From Pseudomonas sp. MWU13-2100 (GTDB lineage Bacteria > Pseudomonadota > Gammaproteobacteria > Pseudomonadales > Pseudomonadaceae): a DNA stretch of 58,858 nt. The stretch's first letter is position 1. Every line of letters begins with the position of its first letter. A program made the translations under genes and the position numbers. Location: the NCBI RefSeq assembly GCF_023242365.1, contig NZ_JALLIX010000042.1, forward strand, positions 1 to 58,858, written 5' to 3'. The notes beneath the pieces were generated by a model, which searched no databases, was not told where the DNA came from, and worked only from the letters and a program-made list of their open reading frames with translations. Positions 25,311-34,337 of this stretch are shown here, in pieces.

Positions 25311-27917
25311 ATGCACGAACACTATCAGCCCCGTGAAATCGAAAACGCCGCCCAATCGTTCTGGGACGCGCAAAAGTCCTTTGAAGTCAGTGAACAGCCA
25401 GGCAAGGAGACCTATTACTGCCTGTCGATGTTCCCTTACCCCAGCGGCAAGCTACACATGGGGCATGTGCGCAACTACACCATCGGTGACGTGATCGCGC
25501 GTTATCAGCGCATGCAAGGCAAGAACGTCCTGCAACCCATGGGATGGGACGCCTTCGGCATGCCGGCGGAAAACGCCGCGATGAAGAACAATGTCGCACC
25601 GGCCAAGTGGACCTACGAAAACATCGCCTACATGAAGACCCAGCTGCGCAGCCTGGGGCTGGCAGTGGACTGGTCCCGCGAAGTGACCACCTGCAAGCCG
25701 GATTACTACCGCTGGGAACAATGGCTGTTCACCCGCCTGTTCGAAAAAGGCGTGATCTACCGCAAGAACGGCACCGTCAACTGGGACCCGGTGGACCAGA
25801 CCGTACTGGCCAACGAGCAAGTGATCGACGGCCGCGGCTGGCGTTCCGGCGCGCTGATCGAAAAGCGCGAAATCCCGATGTACTACTTCAAGATCACCGC
25901 CTACGCCGATGAGCTGCTGGAAAGCCTCGACGAACTGCCGGGCTGGCCCGAGCAGGTCAAGACCATGCAGCGCAACTGGATCGGCAAGTCCCGCGGCATG
26001 GAAGTGCAGTTCCCGTACCACGTCGACTCCATCGGCGAAGCCGGCAGCCTGAAAGTCTTCACCACCCGTCCGGACACCCTGATGGGCGCGACCTACGTCG
26101 CCGTGGCCGCCGAGCACCCGCTGGCGAGCCTGGCCGCCCGCAACAACCCCGAGCTGCAAGCGTTCATCGCTGAATGCAAAGGCGGCAGCGTCGCCGAAGC
26201 CGACGTCGCCACCCAGGAAAAGAAAGGCCTGCCGACCGGCCTGTTCGTCGAGCACCCGCTGACCGGCGAGCAACTGCCGGTATGGGTCGCCAACTACGTG
26301 CTGATGCATTACGGCGATGGCGCGGTCATGGCCGTACCGGCCCACGACGAGCGTGATTTCGAGTTCGCCCACAAATACAACCTGCCGATCAAGTCGGTGG
26401 TGCGCACCAGTTCGGGCGATACCAACCCGGCTCCGTGGCAAGACGCCTACGGCGAACACGGCAGCCTGATCAACTCCGGCGAGTTCGACGGCCTGGACTT
26501 CGCCGGTGCCTTCGACGCCATGGAAGTCGCGCTGATCAAGAAAAACCTCGGTGCCTCGCGCACCCAGTTCCGCCTGCGCGACTGGGGCATCAGCCGCCAG
26601 CGCTACTGGGGCTGCCCGATCCCGATCATCCACTGCGACAGCTGCGGTGACGTGCCGGTCCCGGAAGACCAACTGCCGGTGGTGTTGCCGGAAGACGTGG
26701 TACCGGACGGCGCCGGTTCGCCGCTGGCGCGCATGCCCGAGTTCTACGAATGCAACTGCCCGAAATGCGGCGCGCCGGCCAAACGTGAAACCGACACCAT
26801 GGACACCTTCGTCGAGTCGTCCTGGTACTACGCCCGCTACGCCTCGCCACACTACGAGGGTGGTCTGGTCGACCCGAAAGCCGCCGACCACTGGCTGCCG
26901 GTGGACCAGTACATCGGCGGTATCGAACACGCGATCCTGCACTTGCTCTACGCGCGCTTCTTCCACAAGCTGATGCGCGACGAAGGCCTGGTCAGTTCCA
27001 ACGAACCGTTCAAGAACCTGTTGACCCAGGGCATGGTGGTCGCCGAGACCTACTACCGCCGCGAAGCCAACGGCGGCTACACTTGGTTCAACCCCGCGGA
27101 TGTCGAACTCGAGCGCGACAGCAAGGCCAAGATCATTGGCGCCAAGCTGATCAGCGATGGCCTGCCGGTGGAAATCGGCGGCACCGAGAAGATGGCCAAG
27201 TCGAAGAACAACGGCGTTGATCCACAGTCGATGATCGAGCAGTACGGTGCCGACACCTGCCGCCTGTTCATGATGTTCGCCTCACCGCCCGACATGAGCC
27301 TGGAATGGTCCGACTCCGGCGTCGAAGGCTCGCACCGCTTCCTCAAGCGCGTCTGGCGCCTGGCCCAGGCCCATGTGACCCAGGGCCTGCCGGGCAAGCT
27401 GGAACTGGCGACGCTGAACGATGAGCAAAAAGCCATTCGCCGTTCGATCCACCTGGCGATCAAGCAAGCCAGCCAGGATGTCGGCCAGCATCACAAATTC
27501 AACACCGCCATTGCCCAGGTGATGACGCTGATGAACGTGTTGGAAAAAGCTGCGCAAGGTACCGCGCAGGATCGTGCGCTGGTCCAGGAAGGCCTGGAAA
27601 CCGTGGCCCTGCTGCTGGCGCCGATCACCCCGCATATCAGCCACGAGCTGTGGCATCGCCTCGGTCATGACGGCGCCATCATCGACGCCGGCTGGCCGGT
27701 GCTGGATGACAGCGCGCTGGTTCAGGACAGCTTGCAACTGGTGATCCAGGTCAACGGCAAGCTGCGCGGCCAGATCGACATGCCGGCCAGCGCCAGCCGT
27801 GAAGAAATCGAAGCGGCGGCACGGGTCAACGAAAATGTACTGCGCTTCACCGATGGCCTGACGATTCGCAAAGTGATCGTCGTGCCCGGCAAACTGGTCA
27901 ATATCGTCGCCAGCTAA
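25311..27917 (+). CDS. leuS: leucyl-tRNA synthetase
   Basis: This 868-residue class I synthetase has the HIGH-type motif in YPSGKLHMGHVRN, an editing (CP1) domain with TTRPDTLMGATY, and KMSKS in the form EKMAKSKNNG. A C-terminal domain ends LTIRKVIVVPGKLVNIVAS. Length matches the bacterial enzyme. I use the ATG at 25311 (MHEHYQPREIE), the usual family start, although no strong ribosome binding site precedes it. I see no T-box or leader peptide in the 220 bases upstream. It heads leuS-lptE-holA. Confidence 0.97.
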   Translation: MHEHYQPREIENAAQSFWDAQKSFEVSEQPGKETYYCLSMFPYPSGKLHMGHVRNYTIGDVIARYQRMQGKNVLQPMGWDAFGMPAENAAMKNNVAPAKWTYENIAYMKTQLRSLGLAVDWSREVTTCKPDYYRWEQWLFTRLFEKGVIYRKNGTVNWDPVDQTVLANEQVIDGRGWRSGALIEKREIPMYYFKITAYADELLESLDELPGWPEQVKTMQRNWIGKSRGMEVQFPYHVDSIGEAGSLKVFTTRPDTLMGATYVAVAAEHPLASLAARNNPELQAFIAECKGGSVAEADVATQEKKGLPTGLFVEHPLTGEQLPVWVANYVLMHYGDGAVMAVPAHDERDFEFAHKYNLPIKSVVRTSSGDTNPAPWQDAYGEHGSLINSGEFDGLDFAGAFDAMEVALIKKNLGASRTQFRLRDWGISRQRYWGCPIPIIHCDSCGDVPVPEDQLPVVLPEDVVPDGAGSPLARMPEFYECNCPKCGAPAKRETDTMDTFVESSWYYARYASPHYEGGLVDPKAADHWLPVDQYIGGIEHAILHLLYARFFHKLMRDEGLVSSNEPFKNLLTQGMVVAETYYRREANGGYTWFNPADVELERDSKAKIIGAKLISDGLPVEIGGTEKMAKSKNNGVDPQSMIEQYGADTCRLFMMFASPPDMSLEWSDSGVEGSHRFLKRVWRLAQAHVTQGLPGKLELATLNDEQKAIRRSIHLAIKQASQDVGQHHKFNTAIAQVMTLMNVLEKAAQGTAQDRALVQEGLETVALLLAPITPHISHELWHRLGHDGAIIDAGWPVLDDSALVQDSLQLVIQVNGKLRGQIDMPASASREEIEAAARVNENVLRFTDGLTIRKVIVVPGKLVNIVAS

Positions 27918-28009
27918 CTTAATGGGATCGGGCGCCGGCTACCGCAGGCGCCTTGCAAGACTTCCGCGGTCGCACCGTCGACCCACAGGGTTTCAAGGGG
28001 AGCAACAAG

Positions 28010-28615
28010 ATGATCAAACGCAATCTGCTGGTAATGGGCCTCGCCGTGCTGTTGAGCGCCTGCGGCTTCCAGCTGCGCGGCACCGGCACCAACGAACTGA
28101 CCATCAAGGAACTGTCGGTCAGCGCCCGTAACTCGTACGGTGATACGGTCAAGCAGTTGACCCAGGTACTGGAGCACAGCGGCGTCAAAGTCTACAACGG
28201 CGCGCCCTACAAGTTGGTCCTGACCGATGAACAGGAAACCCAGCGCGACGCCAGCTATTCGGGCTCCGGTCGTAACGCCGAGTACGAACTCAATACCGCG
28301 CTGTACTATGAGGTCCGCGGCGACCACGACCGGCAACTGCTCACCGGCAAGCTGCAAGTGCAGAAGTACTACGTGCATGATGGCAACAACATCACTGCCG
28401 GCGACGCCGAAGCGGGCCAACTGCGCAAGGAAATGCGTCGTGACCTGATTCAACAGATGGTCCTACGCCTGCAATTGCTGACGCCGACGCAACTGGACGC
28501 CCTGCAACAGACCGCCGACGCCAAGGCCAAGGCCGATGCCGACGCCCTGGAAGCCGCGCGCAAGTACGAAGCGTCGCAACCGCAGCAATCTCCGCTGCAA
28601 CTGCCGAAGCAGTAA
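28010..28615 (+). CDS. lptE: LPS-assembly lipoprotein LptE
   Basis: This 201-residue outer-membrane lipoprotein plugs the LptD barrel and helps insert lipopolysaccharide. It has a lipobox LLSAC (Cys near residue 18) followed by GFQLRGTG, typical of the family. The C-terminal tail is long, Ala/Lys/Gln-rich and probably disordered. AAGGGGAGC precedes the ATG. It is placed between leuS and holA as in other gammaproteobacteria. A GC-rich hairpin without T-run (GGGGC/GCCCC) lies between it and holA. Confidence 0.94.
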   Translation: MIKRNLLVMGLAVLLSACGFQLRGTGTNELTIKELSVSARNSYGDTVKQLTQVLEHSGVKVYNGAPYKLVLTDEQETQRDASYSGSGRNAEYELNTALYYEVRGDHDRQLLTGKLQVQKYYVHDGNNITAGDAEAGQLRKEMRRDLIQQMVLRLQLLTPTQLDALQQTADAKAKADADALEAARKYEASQPQQSPLQLPKQ

Positions 28616-28655
28616 GCATGTCGGGGCGCCCTCGGTGCCCCGCCTTTGCCCGCCT

Positions 28656-29693
28656 ATGAAGCTCGCCCCCGCCCAACTCGCCAAACACCTGCAAGGCAGC
28701 CTTGCGCCGGTCTACGTCATCAGCGGCGACGATCCGCTGCTGTGCCAGGAAGCGGCCGACGCCATTCGCGCGGCCGCCCGCCAACAAGGTTTCGACGAGC
28801 GCCAGGTGTTCAGCGCCGACGCCAACTTCGACTGGGGCACACTGCTGCAAGCCGGTGCCAGCATGTCGCTGTTCGCCGAAAAACGCCTTCTGGAACTGCG
28901 CTTGCCTTCGGGCAAGCCTGGGGACAAGGGCGCCGCAGCACTGATCGAATACTGCTCGCGTCCGGCCGAAGACACCCTGTTGCTGATCAGCCTGCCCAAG
29001 CTCGATGGCAGTGCGCAGAAGACCAAGTGGGGCAAGGCCCTGGTCGAAGGCCAGGACACCCAGTTCATCCAGATCTGGCCGGTGGATGCCGCCCAGTTGC
29101 CGCAGTGGATTCGCCAGCGCCTGTCCCAGGCCGGCCTTTCGGCCCAGCAGGATGCGGTGGAACTGATTGCCGCACGGGTCGAAGGCAACCTGCTGGCGGC
29201 GGCCCAGGAAATCGAAAAGCTCAAGTTGATGGCCGAGGGCGGGCAGATCACCCTGGAAACGGTACAGGCCGCCGTGGCCGACAGCGCACGTTTCGATGTC
29301 TTTGGCCTGGTGGATGCGCTGCTTAACGGCGAAGCGGCCCATGCCCTGCGGATGCTCGAAGGGCTGCGGGGCGAAGGGGTCGAGCCACCGGTGATCCTCT
29401 GGGCCCTGGCCCGGGAGCTGCGGCTGCTGGCCAACCTGTCGCTGCAATACAGCCAGGGCGTGCCGCTGGACAAGGCCTTCAGCCAGGCCCGACCACCGGT
29501 CTGGGACAAGCGCAAGGCGCTGATGAGCAAGGCCCTGCAACGGCATTCGGCGCAACGCTGGAGTCAGTTGTTGCTGGACGCGCAGCACATCGACGCACAG
29601 ATCAAGGGACAGGCCTCGGGCTCGCCATGGAGCAGCCTGAGCCGACTGAGCCTGTTGATGTGCGGCCAACGCTTGACGTTACCGGCGCAATAG
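28656..29693 (+). CDS. holA: DNA polymerase III subunit delta
   Basis: This 345-residue clamp-loader subunit opens the beta sliding clamp. The N-terminus MKLAPAQLAKHL is followed by YVISGDDPLLCQEAAD, the degenerate Walker region of delta. Later blocks include FAEKRLLELRLPSGKPG and the collar-domain stretch VIDALLNGE-like FGLVDALLNGEAAHALRML. Length matches E. coli HolA (343). It is the last gene of the leuS operon and is followed by a REP pair. Confidence 0.94.
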   Translation: MKLAPAQLAKHLQGSLAPVYVISGDDPLLCQEAADAIRAAARQQGFDERQVFSADANFDWGTLLQAGASMSLFAEKRLLELRLPSGKPGDKGAAALIEYCSRPAEDTLLLISLPKLDGSAQKTKWGKALVEGQDTQFIQIWPVDAAQLPQWIRQRLSQAGLSAQQDAVELIAARVEGNLLAAAQEIEKLKLMAEGGQITLETVQAAVADSARFDVFGLVDALLNGEAAHALRMLEGLRGEGVEPPVILWALARELRLLANLSLQYSQGVPLDKAFSQARPPVWDKRKALMSKALQRHSAQRWSQLLLDAQHIDAQIKGQASGSPWSSLSRLSLLMCGQRLTLPAQ

Positions 29694-29699
29694 CCCCTC

Positions 29700-29783
29700 T
29701 GTAGGCGCTGGCTTGCCAGCGACGGGGCCGCCAAGCCTTGTGCTGTTCTCGCGGACGCCATCGCCAGCAAGCTGGCTCCCACA
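29700..29783. repeat. REP pair, type GTAGGCGCTGGCTTGCCAGC
   Basis: Inverted copies lie at 29700-29721 and 29761-29783. The pair sits between holA and arfA. This third REP subtype also occurs near 45.1 and 56.5 kb. Confidence 0.82.
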
Positions 29784-29915
29784 AGTTGGCGTTTCGCCGC
29801 AACCTCTCGGCAACCCCATGCGGGCGGTCCATGATCGCCAAATGCCCCCACTGGACAACGATAAAAATCTGCCCGATGATTCGCACTCTTCAACACACCT
29901 CAAGAGTGTACGCCC

Positions 29916-30077
29916 ATGAGCAAGCCGTCCCGGCATCGTCCCAATAAAGCCAAATCCATCATCGCCCAGCCACTGTTCCGCAGCCGTCAGGAACAACCGG
30001 CGAAAGGCAAAGGCAGCTACCGCCGCGAAGCCTTCCAGTCTAAAAGCTGGGAGGCTTCTTACTTTCTGGCGGCCTGA
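29916..30077 (+). CDS. arfA: alternative ribosome-rescue factor ArfA
   Basis: This 53-residue basic protein starts MSKPSRHRPNKAKSIIAQPL, continues FRSRQEQPAKGKGSYRREAF and ends in a hydrophobic SYFLAA tail. The block PLFRxR, then KGKGSY and WEAS, matches ArfA, which recruits RF2 to ribosomes stalled on mRNAs lacking a stop codon when tmRNA is overwhelmed. Like E. coli arfA, it carries a strong hairpin inside the 3' end of the coding region. The upstream ribosome binding site is weak (AAGAG, long spacing). It is monocistronic, between holA and a transglycosylase gene. Confidence 0.85.
   Translation: MSKPSRHRPNKAKSIIAQPLFRSRQEQPAKGKGSYRREAFQSKSWEASYFLAA
30027..30058 (+). promoter_or_regulatory. 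hairpin inside the arfA coding region
   Basis: A 12-bp stem (30027-30038 with 30047-30058; one G-U pair) with an 8-nt loop lies 19 bases before the arfA stop, followed by TTACTTT. In E. coli the equivalent hairpin causes RNase III cleavage or early termination, so arfA mRNA lacks a stop codon and ArfA is made in quantity only when tmRNA fails. Position and strength suggest the same control here. Confidence 0.7.
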
Positions 30078-30156
30078 AAGCATAGAACCCCCTCAGGACT
30101 GCACCCCCTCAAGCATGATAAGGTCAGCACCTGATTCGCATTATCCGGAACCGCGC

Positions 30157-31467
30157 ATGCCCTTTTGCCTTACCCTTCGTCGACCGCTACGCCGATTGTT
30201 CGCCGCCACCAGCTTTATCCTGTTAGTTGCCTGCGCGGAAAAGCCCACCGCTGCCGACGCCGAGCCGCTGCAAACCCTTCCAGCAGCCCCGGTCCCGACC
30301 CTGCCGCAGGTCAATGACGACCTGACGATCCAGCCTGCGCAAAGCTTCGGCGAATGGATGTCGGCGTTCCGTATCGAGGCCTTGAGGGCCGGCATCACGC
30401 CCGCCATCTTCGATGCAGCCTTTGCCGGCGTCACCCCGGACATGAGCGTGATCAAGGCCGACCGCAGCCAACCGGAATTCACCCGCCCGGTCTGGGAATA
30501 CCTCGACGGCGCCCTGTCTCCCGTGCGTGTGCGCAAGGGCCAGGCCCTGCTGGCGCAGAACAGCGCGCTGCTGACGAGCATCGAACAACGTTATGGCGTC
30601 GACCGCGAGGCCCTGGTGGCGGTGTGGGGCATGGAAAGCAATTTCGGCCAGTTCCAGGGCGACAAGTCGGTGATCCGTTCGCTGGCGACCCTGGCCTACG
30701 AAGGCCGTCGTCCGGGATTCGCCCAGGCCCAATTGCTGGCAGCTCTACAGATTATCCAACATGGCGATATCCAGCCTGAGCAGATGCTCGGCTCCTGGGC
30801 CGGCGCCATGGGCCAGACCCAGTTTATCCCCACCACCTACAACAGCTATGCGGTGGACTTCGACGGCGATGGTCGCCGCGATATCTGGAACGACCCGGCC
30901 GATGCCCTGGCCTCCACCGCCAACTACCTGCAAAGCTCCGGCTGGCAGCGCGGGCAGCCGTGGGGGCTGGAAGTGGTGTTGCCAGCGTCCTTCGACTACG
31001 CCCAGGCCGACGGTACGACCCGCAAGACGGTAAGCGAGTGGCTGCAGATGGGCATCAGCTTGCCGGCCGGGAGCGCCTTGCCAAACGGCGCGGCGCCACT
31101 GTCCGCCGCCCTGCTGCTGCCGGCGGGCTATCGCGGCCCGGCGTTCCTGGTACTGGACAACTTTCGCGCCATCCTCAAGTACAACAACTCGTCGTCCTAT
31201 GGGCTGGCGGTGGCCTTGTTGTCCCAGCGCTTCAACGGCGCCGGTTTGATTCGTGGCGAATGGCCGAAGGATGATCTGCCGCTGAGCCGTTCCGAACGGG
31301 TCGAGTTGCAGACGCTGCTCAGCAGCCAGGGTTATGACGCCGGCAATCCCGATGGGATTATCGGGGCGAATACCCGCAAGGCGATTCGTGGCGCCCAGCA
31401 AAAACTGAGCTGGCCGGCGGATGGTTATCCGAATCACAAGCTGCTGGACAGCTTGCGTAATCGCTGA
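30157..31467 (+). CDS. lytic murein transglycosylase lipoprotein
   Basis: This 436-residue protein of the MltB-like SLT_2 family cleaves peptidoglycan glycan strands to 1,6-anhydro ends. It has a lipobox LVACA (Cys near residue 27). The SLT_2 domain (about 65-365) holds the catalytic Glu in VWGMESNFGQF, with GSWAGAMGQTQFIPTTYN and DFDGDGRRDIW. A C-terminal PG_binding_1 domain (about 370-436) holds LLSSQGYDAGNPDGIIGANTRKAI. I use the ATG at 30157 because the lipobox then falls at the right distance. It is distinct from the second MltB in the mrdA-rodA unit. Monocistronic; a REP pair follows. Confidence 0.9.
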   Translation: MPFCLTLRRPLRRLFAATSFILLVACAEKPTAADAEPLQTLPAAPVPTLPQVNDDLTIQPAQSFGEWMSAFRIEALRAGITPAIFDAAFAGVTPDMSVIKADRSQPEFTRPVWEYLDGALSPVRVRKGQALLAQNSALLTSIEQRYGVDREALVAVWGMESNFGQFQGDKSVIRSLATLAYEGRRPGFAQAQLLAALQIIQHGDIQPEQMLGSWAGAMGQTQFIPTTYNSYAVDFDGDGRRDIWNDPADALASTANYLQSSGWQRGQPWGLEVVLPASFDYAQADGTTRKTVSEWLQMGISLPAGSALPNGAAPLSAALLLPAGYRGPAFLVLDNFRAILKYNNSSSYGLAVALLSQRFNGAGLIRGEWPKDDLPLSRSERVELQTLLSSQGYDAGNPDGIIGANTRKAIRGAQQKLSWPADGYPNHKLLDSLRNR

Positions 31468-31504
31468 CAGCCATCGGCAAGTCTTGAGGATCTCTGGCGC
31501 GGTC

Positions 31505-31654
31505 CTGTGGCGAGCGGGCTTGCCCGCGCTGGGGTGCCAAGCCCCCCCAAAACCTGCAATTGCGGTGTATCAGAAATAACCGGGATTGTTGTTTTACGAC
31601 TGCTTCGCAGCCGAGCGCGGGCAAGCCCGCTCGCCACAAGCCCGTTCGCCACAA
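31505..31654. repeat. REP pair with duplicated tail
   Basis: Inverted GTGGCGAGCGGGCTTGCCCG copies lie at about 31506-31530 and 31614-31638. The right copy is followed by an extra 15-bp near-duplicate (ACAAGCCCG plus TTCGCC), which runs directly into the heptamer array. Confidence 0.82.
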
Positions 31655-31708
31655 GTCAGCAGTCAGCAGTCAGCAGTCAGCAGTCAGCAGTCAGCAGTCA
31701 GTCAGCAG
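31654..31708. repeat. 7-bp tandem repeat (AGTCAGC) at the end of ldcA
   Basis: Six perfect AGTCAGC units run from 31654 to 31695, then partial units continue to about 31708. The stop codon of ldcA (31691-31693) is in the sixth unit, so most of the array is downstream of the gene, but its first part encodes the last residues (TDC). Copy-number change should not affect the protein. Seven is not a multiple of three. Confidence 0.9.
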
Positions 31709-32656
31709 AATCGTCACATCCTGCTCCAACACCAACTGCCGGGCATCGGCATCCAACCTCACCTGCGCCCCCAACGGCAACGTCAGGTTCGGGTCGCAAT
31801 GCCCGCTGCGCCATCCCGCCAGCACCGGAATGCCCAGGGCCCCCAGCTCCTGCTTGAGCAAGCGCGCCAGCGCATCGGCGTCGACCCCGGCGAAATCCCC
31901 CACCAACACGCCATTCAAACCTTCCAGCTTGCCCGCCAGGCGCAGATGAGTCAGCAACCGGTCGACCCGGTACAGCGGCTCGTTGACGTCCTCAATCAGC
32001 AGGATCACACCGCGGGTATCGATTTCATAAGGCGTGCCCAGCGTGGCGCAGATCAACGACAGATTGCCGCCCTGCAGGCGCCCCGAAGCCGCGCCCGGCA
32101 CCACAGTGGTCAGTGGAAACGCCGCGGGATGCTCGAAGTGGCTACCGGCGCGCACCTGCCCGCTCAGCAGGTTGAACAGCGAGGACTCGGTCGGCGGCAG
32201 CTTGTCCCCGAGCAGATCCGCATTGAACAGCGGCCCATGAAAGGTCATGAACCCCGTATAACGAGCAATAGCCAGGTGCAACGCGGTGATGTCGCTGTAG
32301 CCGACCAAAGGTTTTGGATGTTTTTTGAGCAACTCGAAATCAATATCGTCCAACAGCCGCGGACAACCATAACCTCCACGCAGGCAGAGAATCGCATCGA
32401 TTTCAGGATCGGCAAAGGCATCGTGCAGGTCGCGCAGGCGGACCTCATCACTGCCGGCCAGGTAACCGTCGCGTTGCGCGACACCCGGAAAAATCCGCAG
32501 CTCGTAGCCACGGGCCTGCACCCACTGCTGCGCCTTGAGAGGATCAAGGGCAGCGGGGCCGGCCGGGGCGATCAAACCGATCACCCCACCCTGACGCAGC
32601 GCCGGCACCGCGCTCTGGACCGGATAGGAAGCCTGCACGGGTCGACGGCGGTTCAA
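31691..32656 (-). CDS. ldcA: murein LD-carboxypeptidase
   Basis: This 321-residue S66-family serine peptidase removes the terminal D-Ala from tetrapeptides in cytosolic cell-wall recycling. The nucleophile Ser is in VGYSDITALH, LCLRGGYGCPRLLDDID is the preceding block, and the downstream acid and His appear in LLIEDVNEPLYRVDRLL and GWRSGHCDPN. It has no signal peptide. It is three bases downstream of lipA, at the end of the dacA-ybeD-lipB-lipA series, and complements the mpl ligase of the recycling route elsewhere in the window. Its 3' end runs into a heptamer repeat. Confidence 0.91.
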   Translation of the reverse strand: MNRRRPVQASYPVQSAVPALRQGGVIGLIAPAGPAALDPLKAQQWVQARGYELRIFPGVAQRDGYLAGSDEVRLRDLHDAFADPEIDAILCLRGGYGCPRLLDDIDFELLKKHPKPLVGYSDITALHLAIARYTGFMTFHGPLFNADLLGDKLPPTESSLFNLLSGQVRAGSHFEHPAAFPLTTVVPGAASGRLQGGNLSLICATLGTPYEIDTRGVILLIEDVNEPLYRVDRLLTHLRLAGKLEGLNGVLVGDFAGVDADALARLLKQELGALGIPVLAGWRSGHCDPNLTLPLGAQVRLDADARQLVLEQDVTILLTDC

Positions 32657-32659
32657 GGG

Positions 32660-33685
32660 TTACGCTCCGATCAGTTCAGCCTTGACCAGCTTGGCCTGCT
32701 CGTCGGCATGATAGGAAGAACGCACCAACGGCCCGGAAGCCACGTTCTTGAAGCCCATCTTGTAGCCTTCCTCGGCGAACCAGGCGAAGGTGTCCGGGTG
32801 TACGAAACGCTGCACCGGCAGGTGGCTGCGGGACGGTTGCAGGTACTGACCAAGGGTCAGCATGTCGATGTCGTGCTCGCGCATGCGCTGCATGACTTCG
32901 ATGACTTCCTCGTCGGTCTCGCCCAAGCCGAGCATCAAGCCGGATTTGGTCGGAATATGCGGCATCATCTGTTTGAAGCGTTGCAGCAGGGTCAGCGACC
33001 ACTGGTAGTCCGAACCCGGACGCGCGGCCTTGTACAGCCGCGGCACGGTTTCCAGGTTGTGGTTGAACACATCCGGCGGCTCGGCGGCGGTGATTTCCAG
33101 CGCGATGTCCATACGCCCACGGTAGTCGGGGACCAGGGTTTCGAGCTGCACGTTCGGCGACAGCTTGCGGATCTCGCGGATGCAGTCGGCGAAGTGCTGG
33201 GCACCACCGTCACGCAGGTCATCGCGGTCCACGGAGGTGATCACCACGTACTTCAGACGCAGGTCGGCAATGGCGATGGCCAGGCTTTGCGGCTCGTTGA
33301 CGTCCAGGGGCTTCGGCCGGCCGTGACCGACGTCGCAGAACGGGCAACGACGGGTGCAGATATCACCCATGATCATGAAGGTCGCGGTACCGCCGCTGAA
33401 GCACTCGCCCAGGTTCGGGCAGGAGGCCTCTTCGCAGACGCTGTGCAGCTTGTGCTTGCGCAGCAATTGCTTGATACGGTCGACTTCCGGCGAAACCGGG
33501 ATGCGCACGCGAATCCAGTCGGGTTTCTTCGGCAGTTCGGTGGTCGGAATGATCTTCACCGGAATGCGTGCGACTTTCTCGGCGCCACGCAGCTTGACGC
33601 CGGTTTCGACTTTCGCACGGGCCGGGCGCTCGGAAACGTCCGGCGTCGGGATCAGGGTTTGCACAGCGTCTTGCGCAGTAGTCAT
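32660..33685 (-). CDS. lipA: lipoyl synthase
   Basis: This 341-residue radical-SAM enzyme inserts two sulfurs into protein-bound octanoyl groups. Auxiliary-cluster cysteines are in CEEASCPNLGEC and the radical-SAM cluster in CTRRCPFCDVG; the conserved C-terminal RSSY is present. A Pseudomonas-type N-terminal extension of about 60 residues precedes the core. I start at the ATG at 33685, one base after the lipB stop codon. Confidence 0.96.
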   Translation of the reverse strand: MTTAQDAVQTLIPTPDVSERPARAKVETGVKLRGAEKVARIPVKIIPTTELPKKPDWIRVRIPVSPEVDRIKQLLRKHKLHSVCEEASCPNLGECFSGGTATFMIMGDICTRRCPFCDVGHGRPKPLDVNEPQSLAIAIADLRLKYVVITSVDRDDLRDGGAQHFADCIREIRKLSPNVQLETLVPDYRGRMDIALEITAAEPPDVFNHNLETVPRLYKAARPGSDYQWSLTLLQRFKQMMPHIPTKSGLMLGLGETDEEVIEVMQRMREHDIDMLTLGQYLQPSRSHLPVQRFVHPDTFAWFAEEGYKMGFKNVASGPLVRSSYHADEQAKLVKAELIGA

Positions 33686-33686
33686 A

Positions 33687-34337
33687 TCAATCGATTCCGC
33701 CCGTGAGGGTCGTCTGCTCAGCATAGTCGAGGTGTTTGACGAGCTGCGCGCGCAGCCGGGCACTTACCTCGGCAAATTCAATCGGTCCTGTGTGGTCACG
33801 CAGCTGGGTCATCGCCAGCCCCGCATAACCGCAGGGGTTAATCCGTCGAAACGGCCCGAGGTCCATGTCGACATTCAGCGCCAGGCCATGGAACGAACAG
33901 CCGTTGCGAATCCGCAGGCCCAGGGAGGCGATCTTCGCCCCGTCGACATACACGCCAGGCGCATCGGCCTTGGCCTCGGCGTTCACGCCATATTCGGCCA
34001 GCAAATCAATCAGGCAACGCTCCATCCGGCTGACCAGCTCGCGCACGCCAAAACCCAGGCGGCGAACGTCCAGCAACAGATAGGCCACCAGTTGGCCGGG
34101 ACCATGATAAGTCACCTGGCCGCCACGATCGACCTTGACCACCGGAATATCTCCCGGCAGCAGCACATGCTCGGCCTTGCCGGCCTGGCCCTGGGTGAAC
34201 ACCGACGGATGCTGCACCAGCCAGATTTCGTCCGCCACGTCAGCGTTCTTGCGCCCATCGGTAAAATGCTGCATGGCATGCCAGACCGGCTCGTAAGGGG
34301 TCTGACCGAGCTCGCGAAAGCCCAGCACGTCGCCCAT
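33687..34337 (-). CDS. lipB: octanoyltransferase
   Basis: This 216-residue enzyme transfers octanoate from acyl carrier protein to lipoyl domains. The GGQVTYHGPGQLVAY block is diagnostic, the active-site Lys is in DGAKIASLGLRIRNGCSFHG, and the nucleophile Cys is in INPCGYAGLAMTQ. The ATG at 34337 overlaps the ybeD stop (TGATG), showing coupling; a GTG one codon upstream is an alternative. Confidence 0.96.
   Translation of the reverse strand: MGDVLGFRELGQTPYEPVWHAMQHFTDGRKNADVADEIWLVQHPSVFTQGQAGKAEHVLLPGDIPVVKVDRGGQVTYHGPGQLVAYLLLDVRRLGFGVRELVSRMERCLIDLLAEYGVNAEAKADAPGVYVDGAKIASLGLRIRNGCSFHGLALNVDMDLGPFRRINPCGYAGLAMTQLRDHTGPIEFAEVSARLRAQLVKHLDYAEQTTLTGGID

Noticed and set aside
28619..28643. 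Terminator between lptE and holA
   Set aside because: GGGGC/GCCCC can pair, but there is no T-run and the genes are only 40 bases apart, so read-through is expected.
31654..31708. CRISPR-like array
   Set aside because: Units are only 7 bp, directly adjoining, with no spacers; it is a simple tandem repeat.
31586..33706. 706-codon frame antisense to ldcA and lipA
   Set aside because: It runs through REP and heptamer repeats and opposes two well-identified genes.
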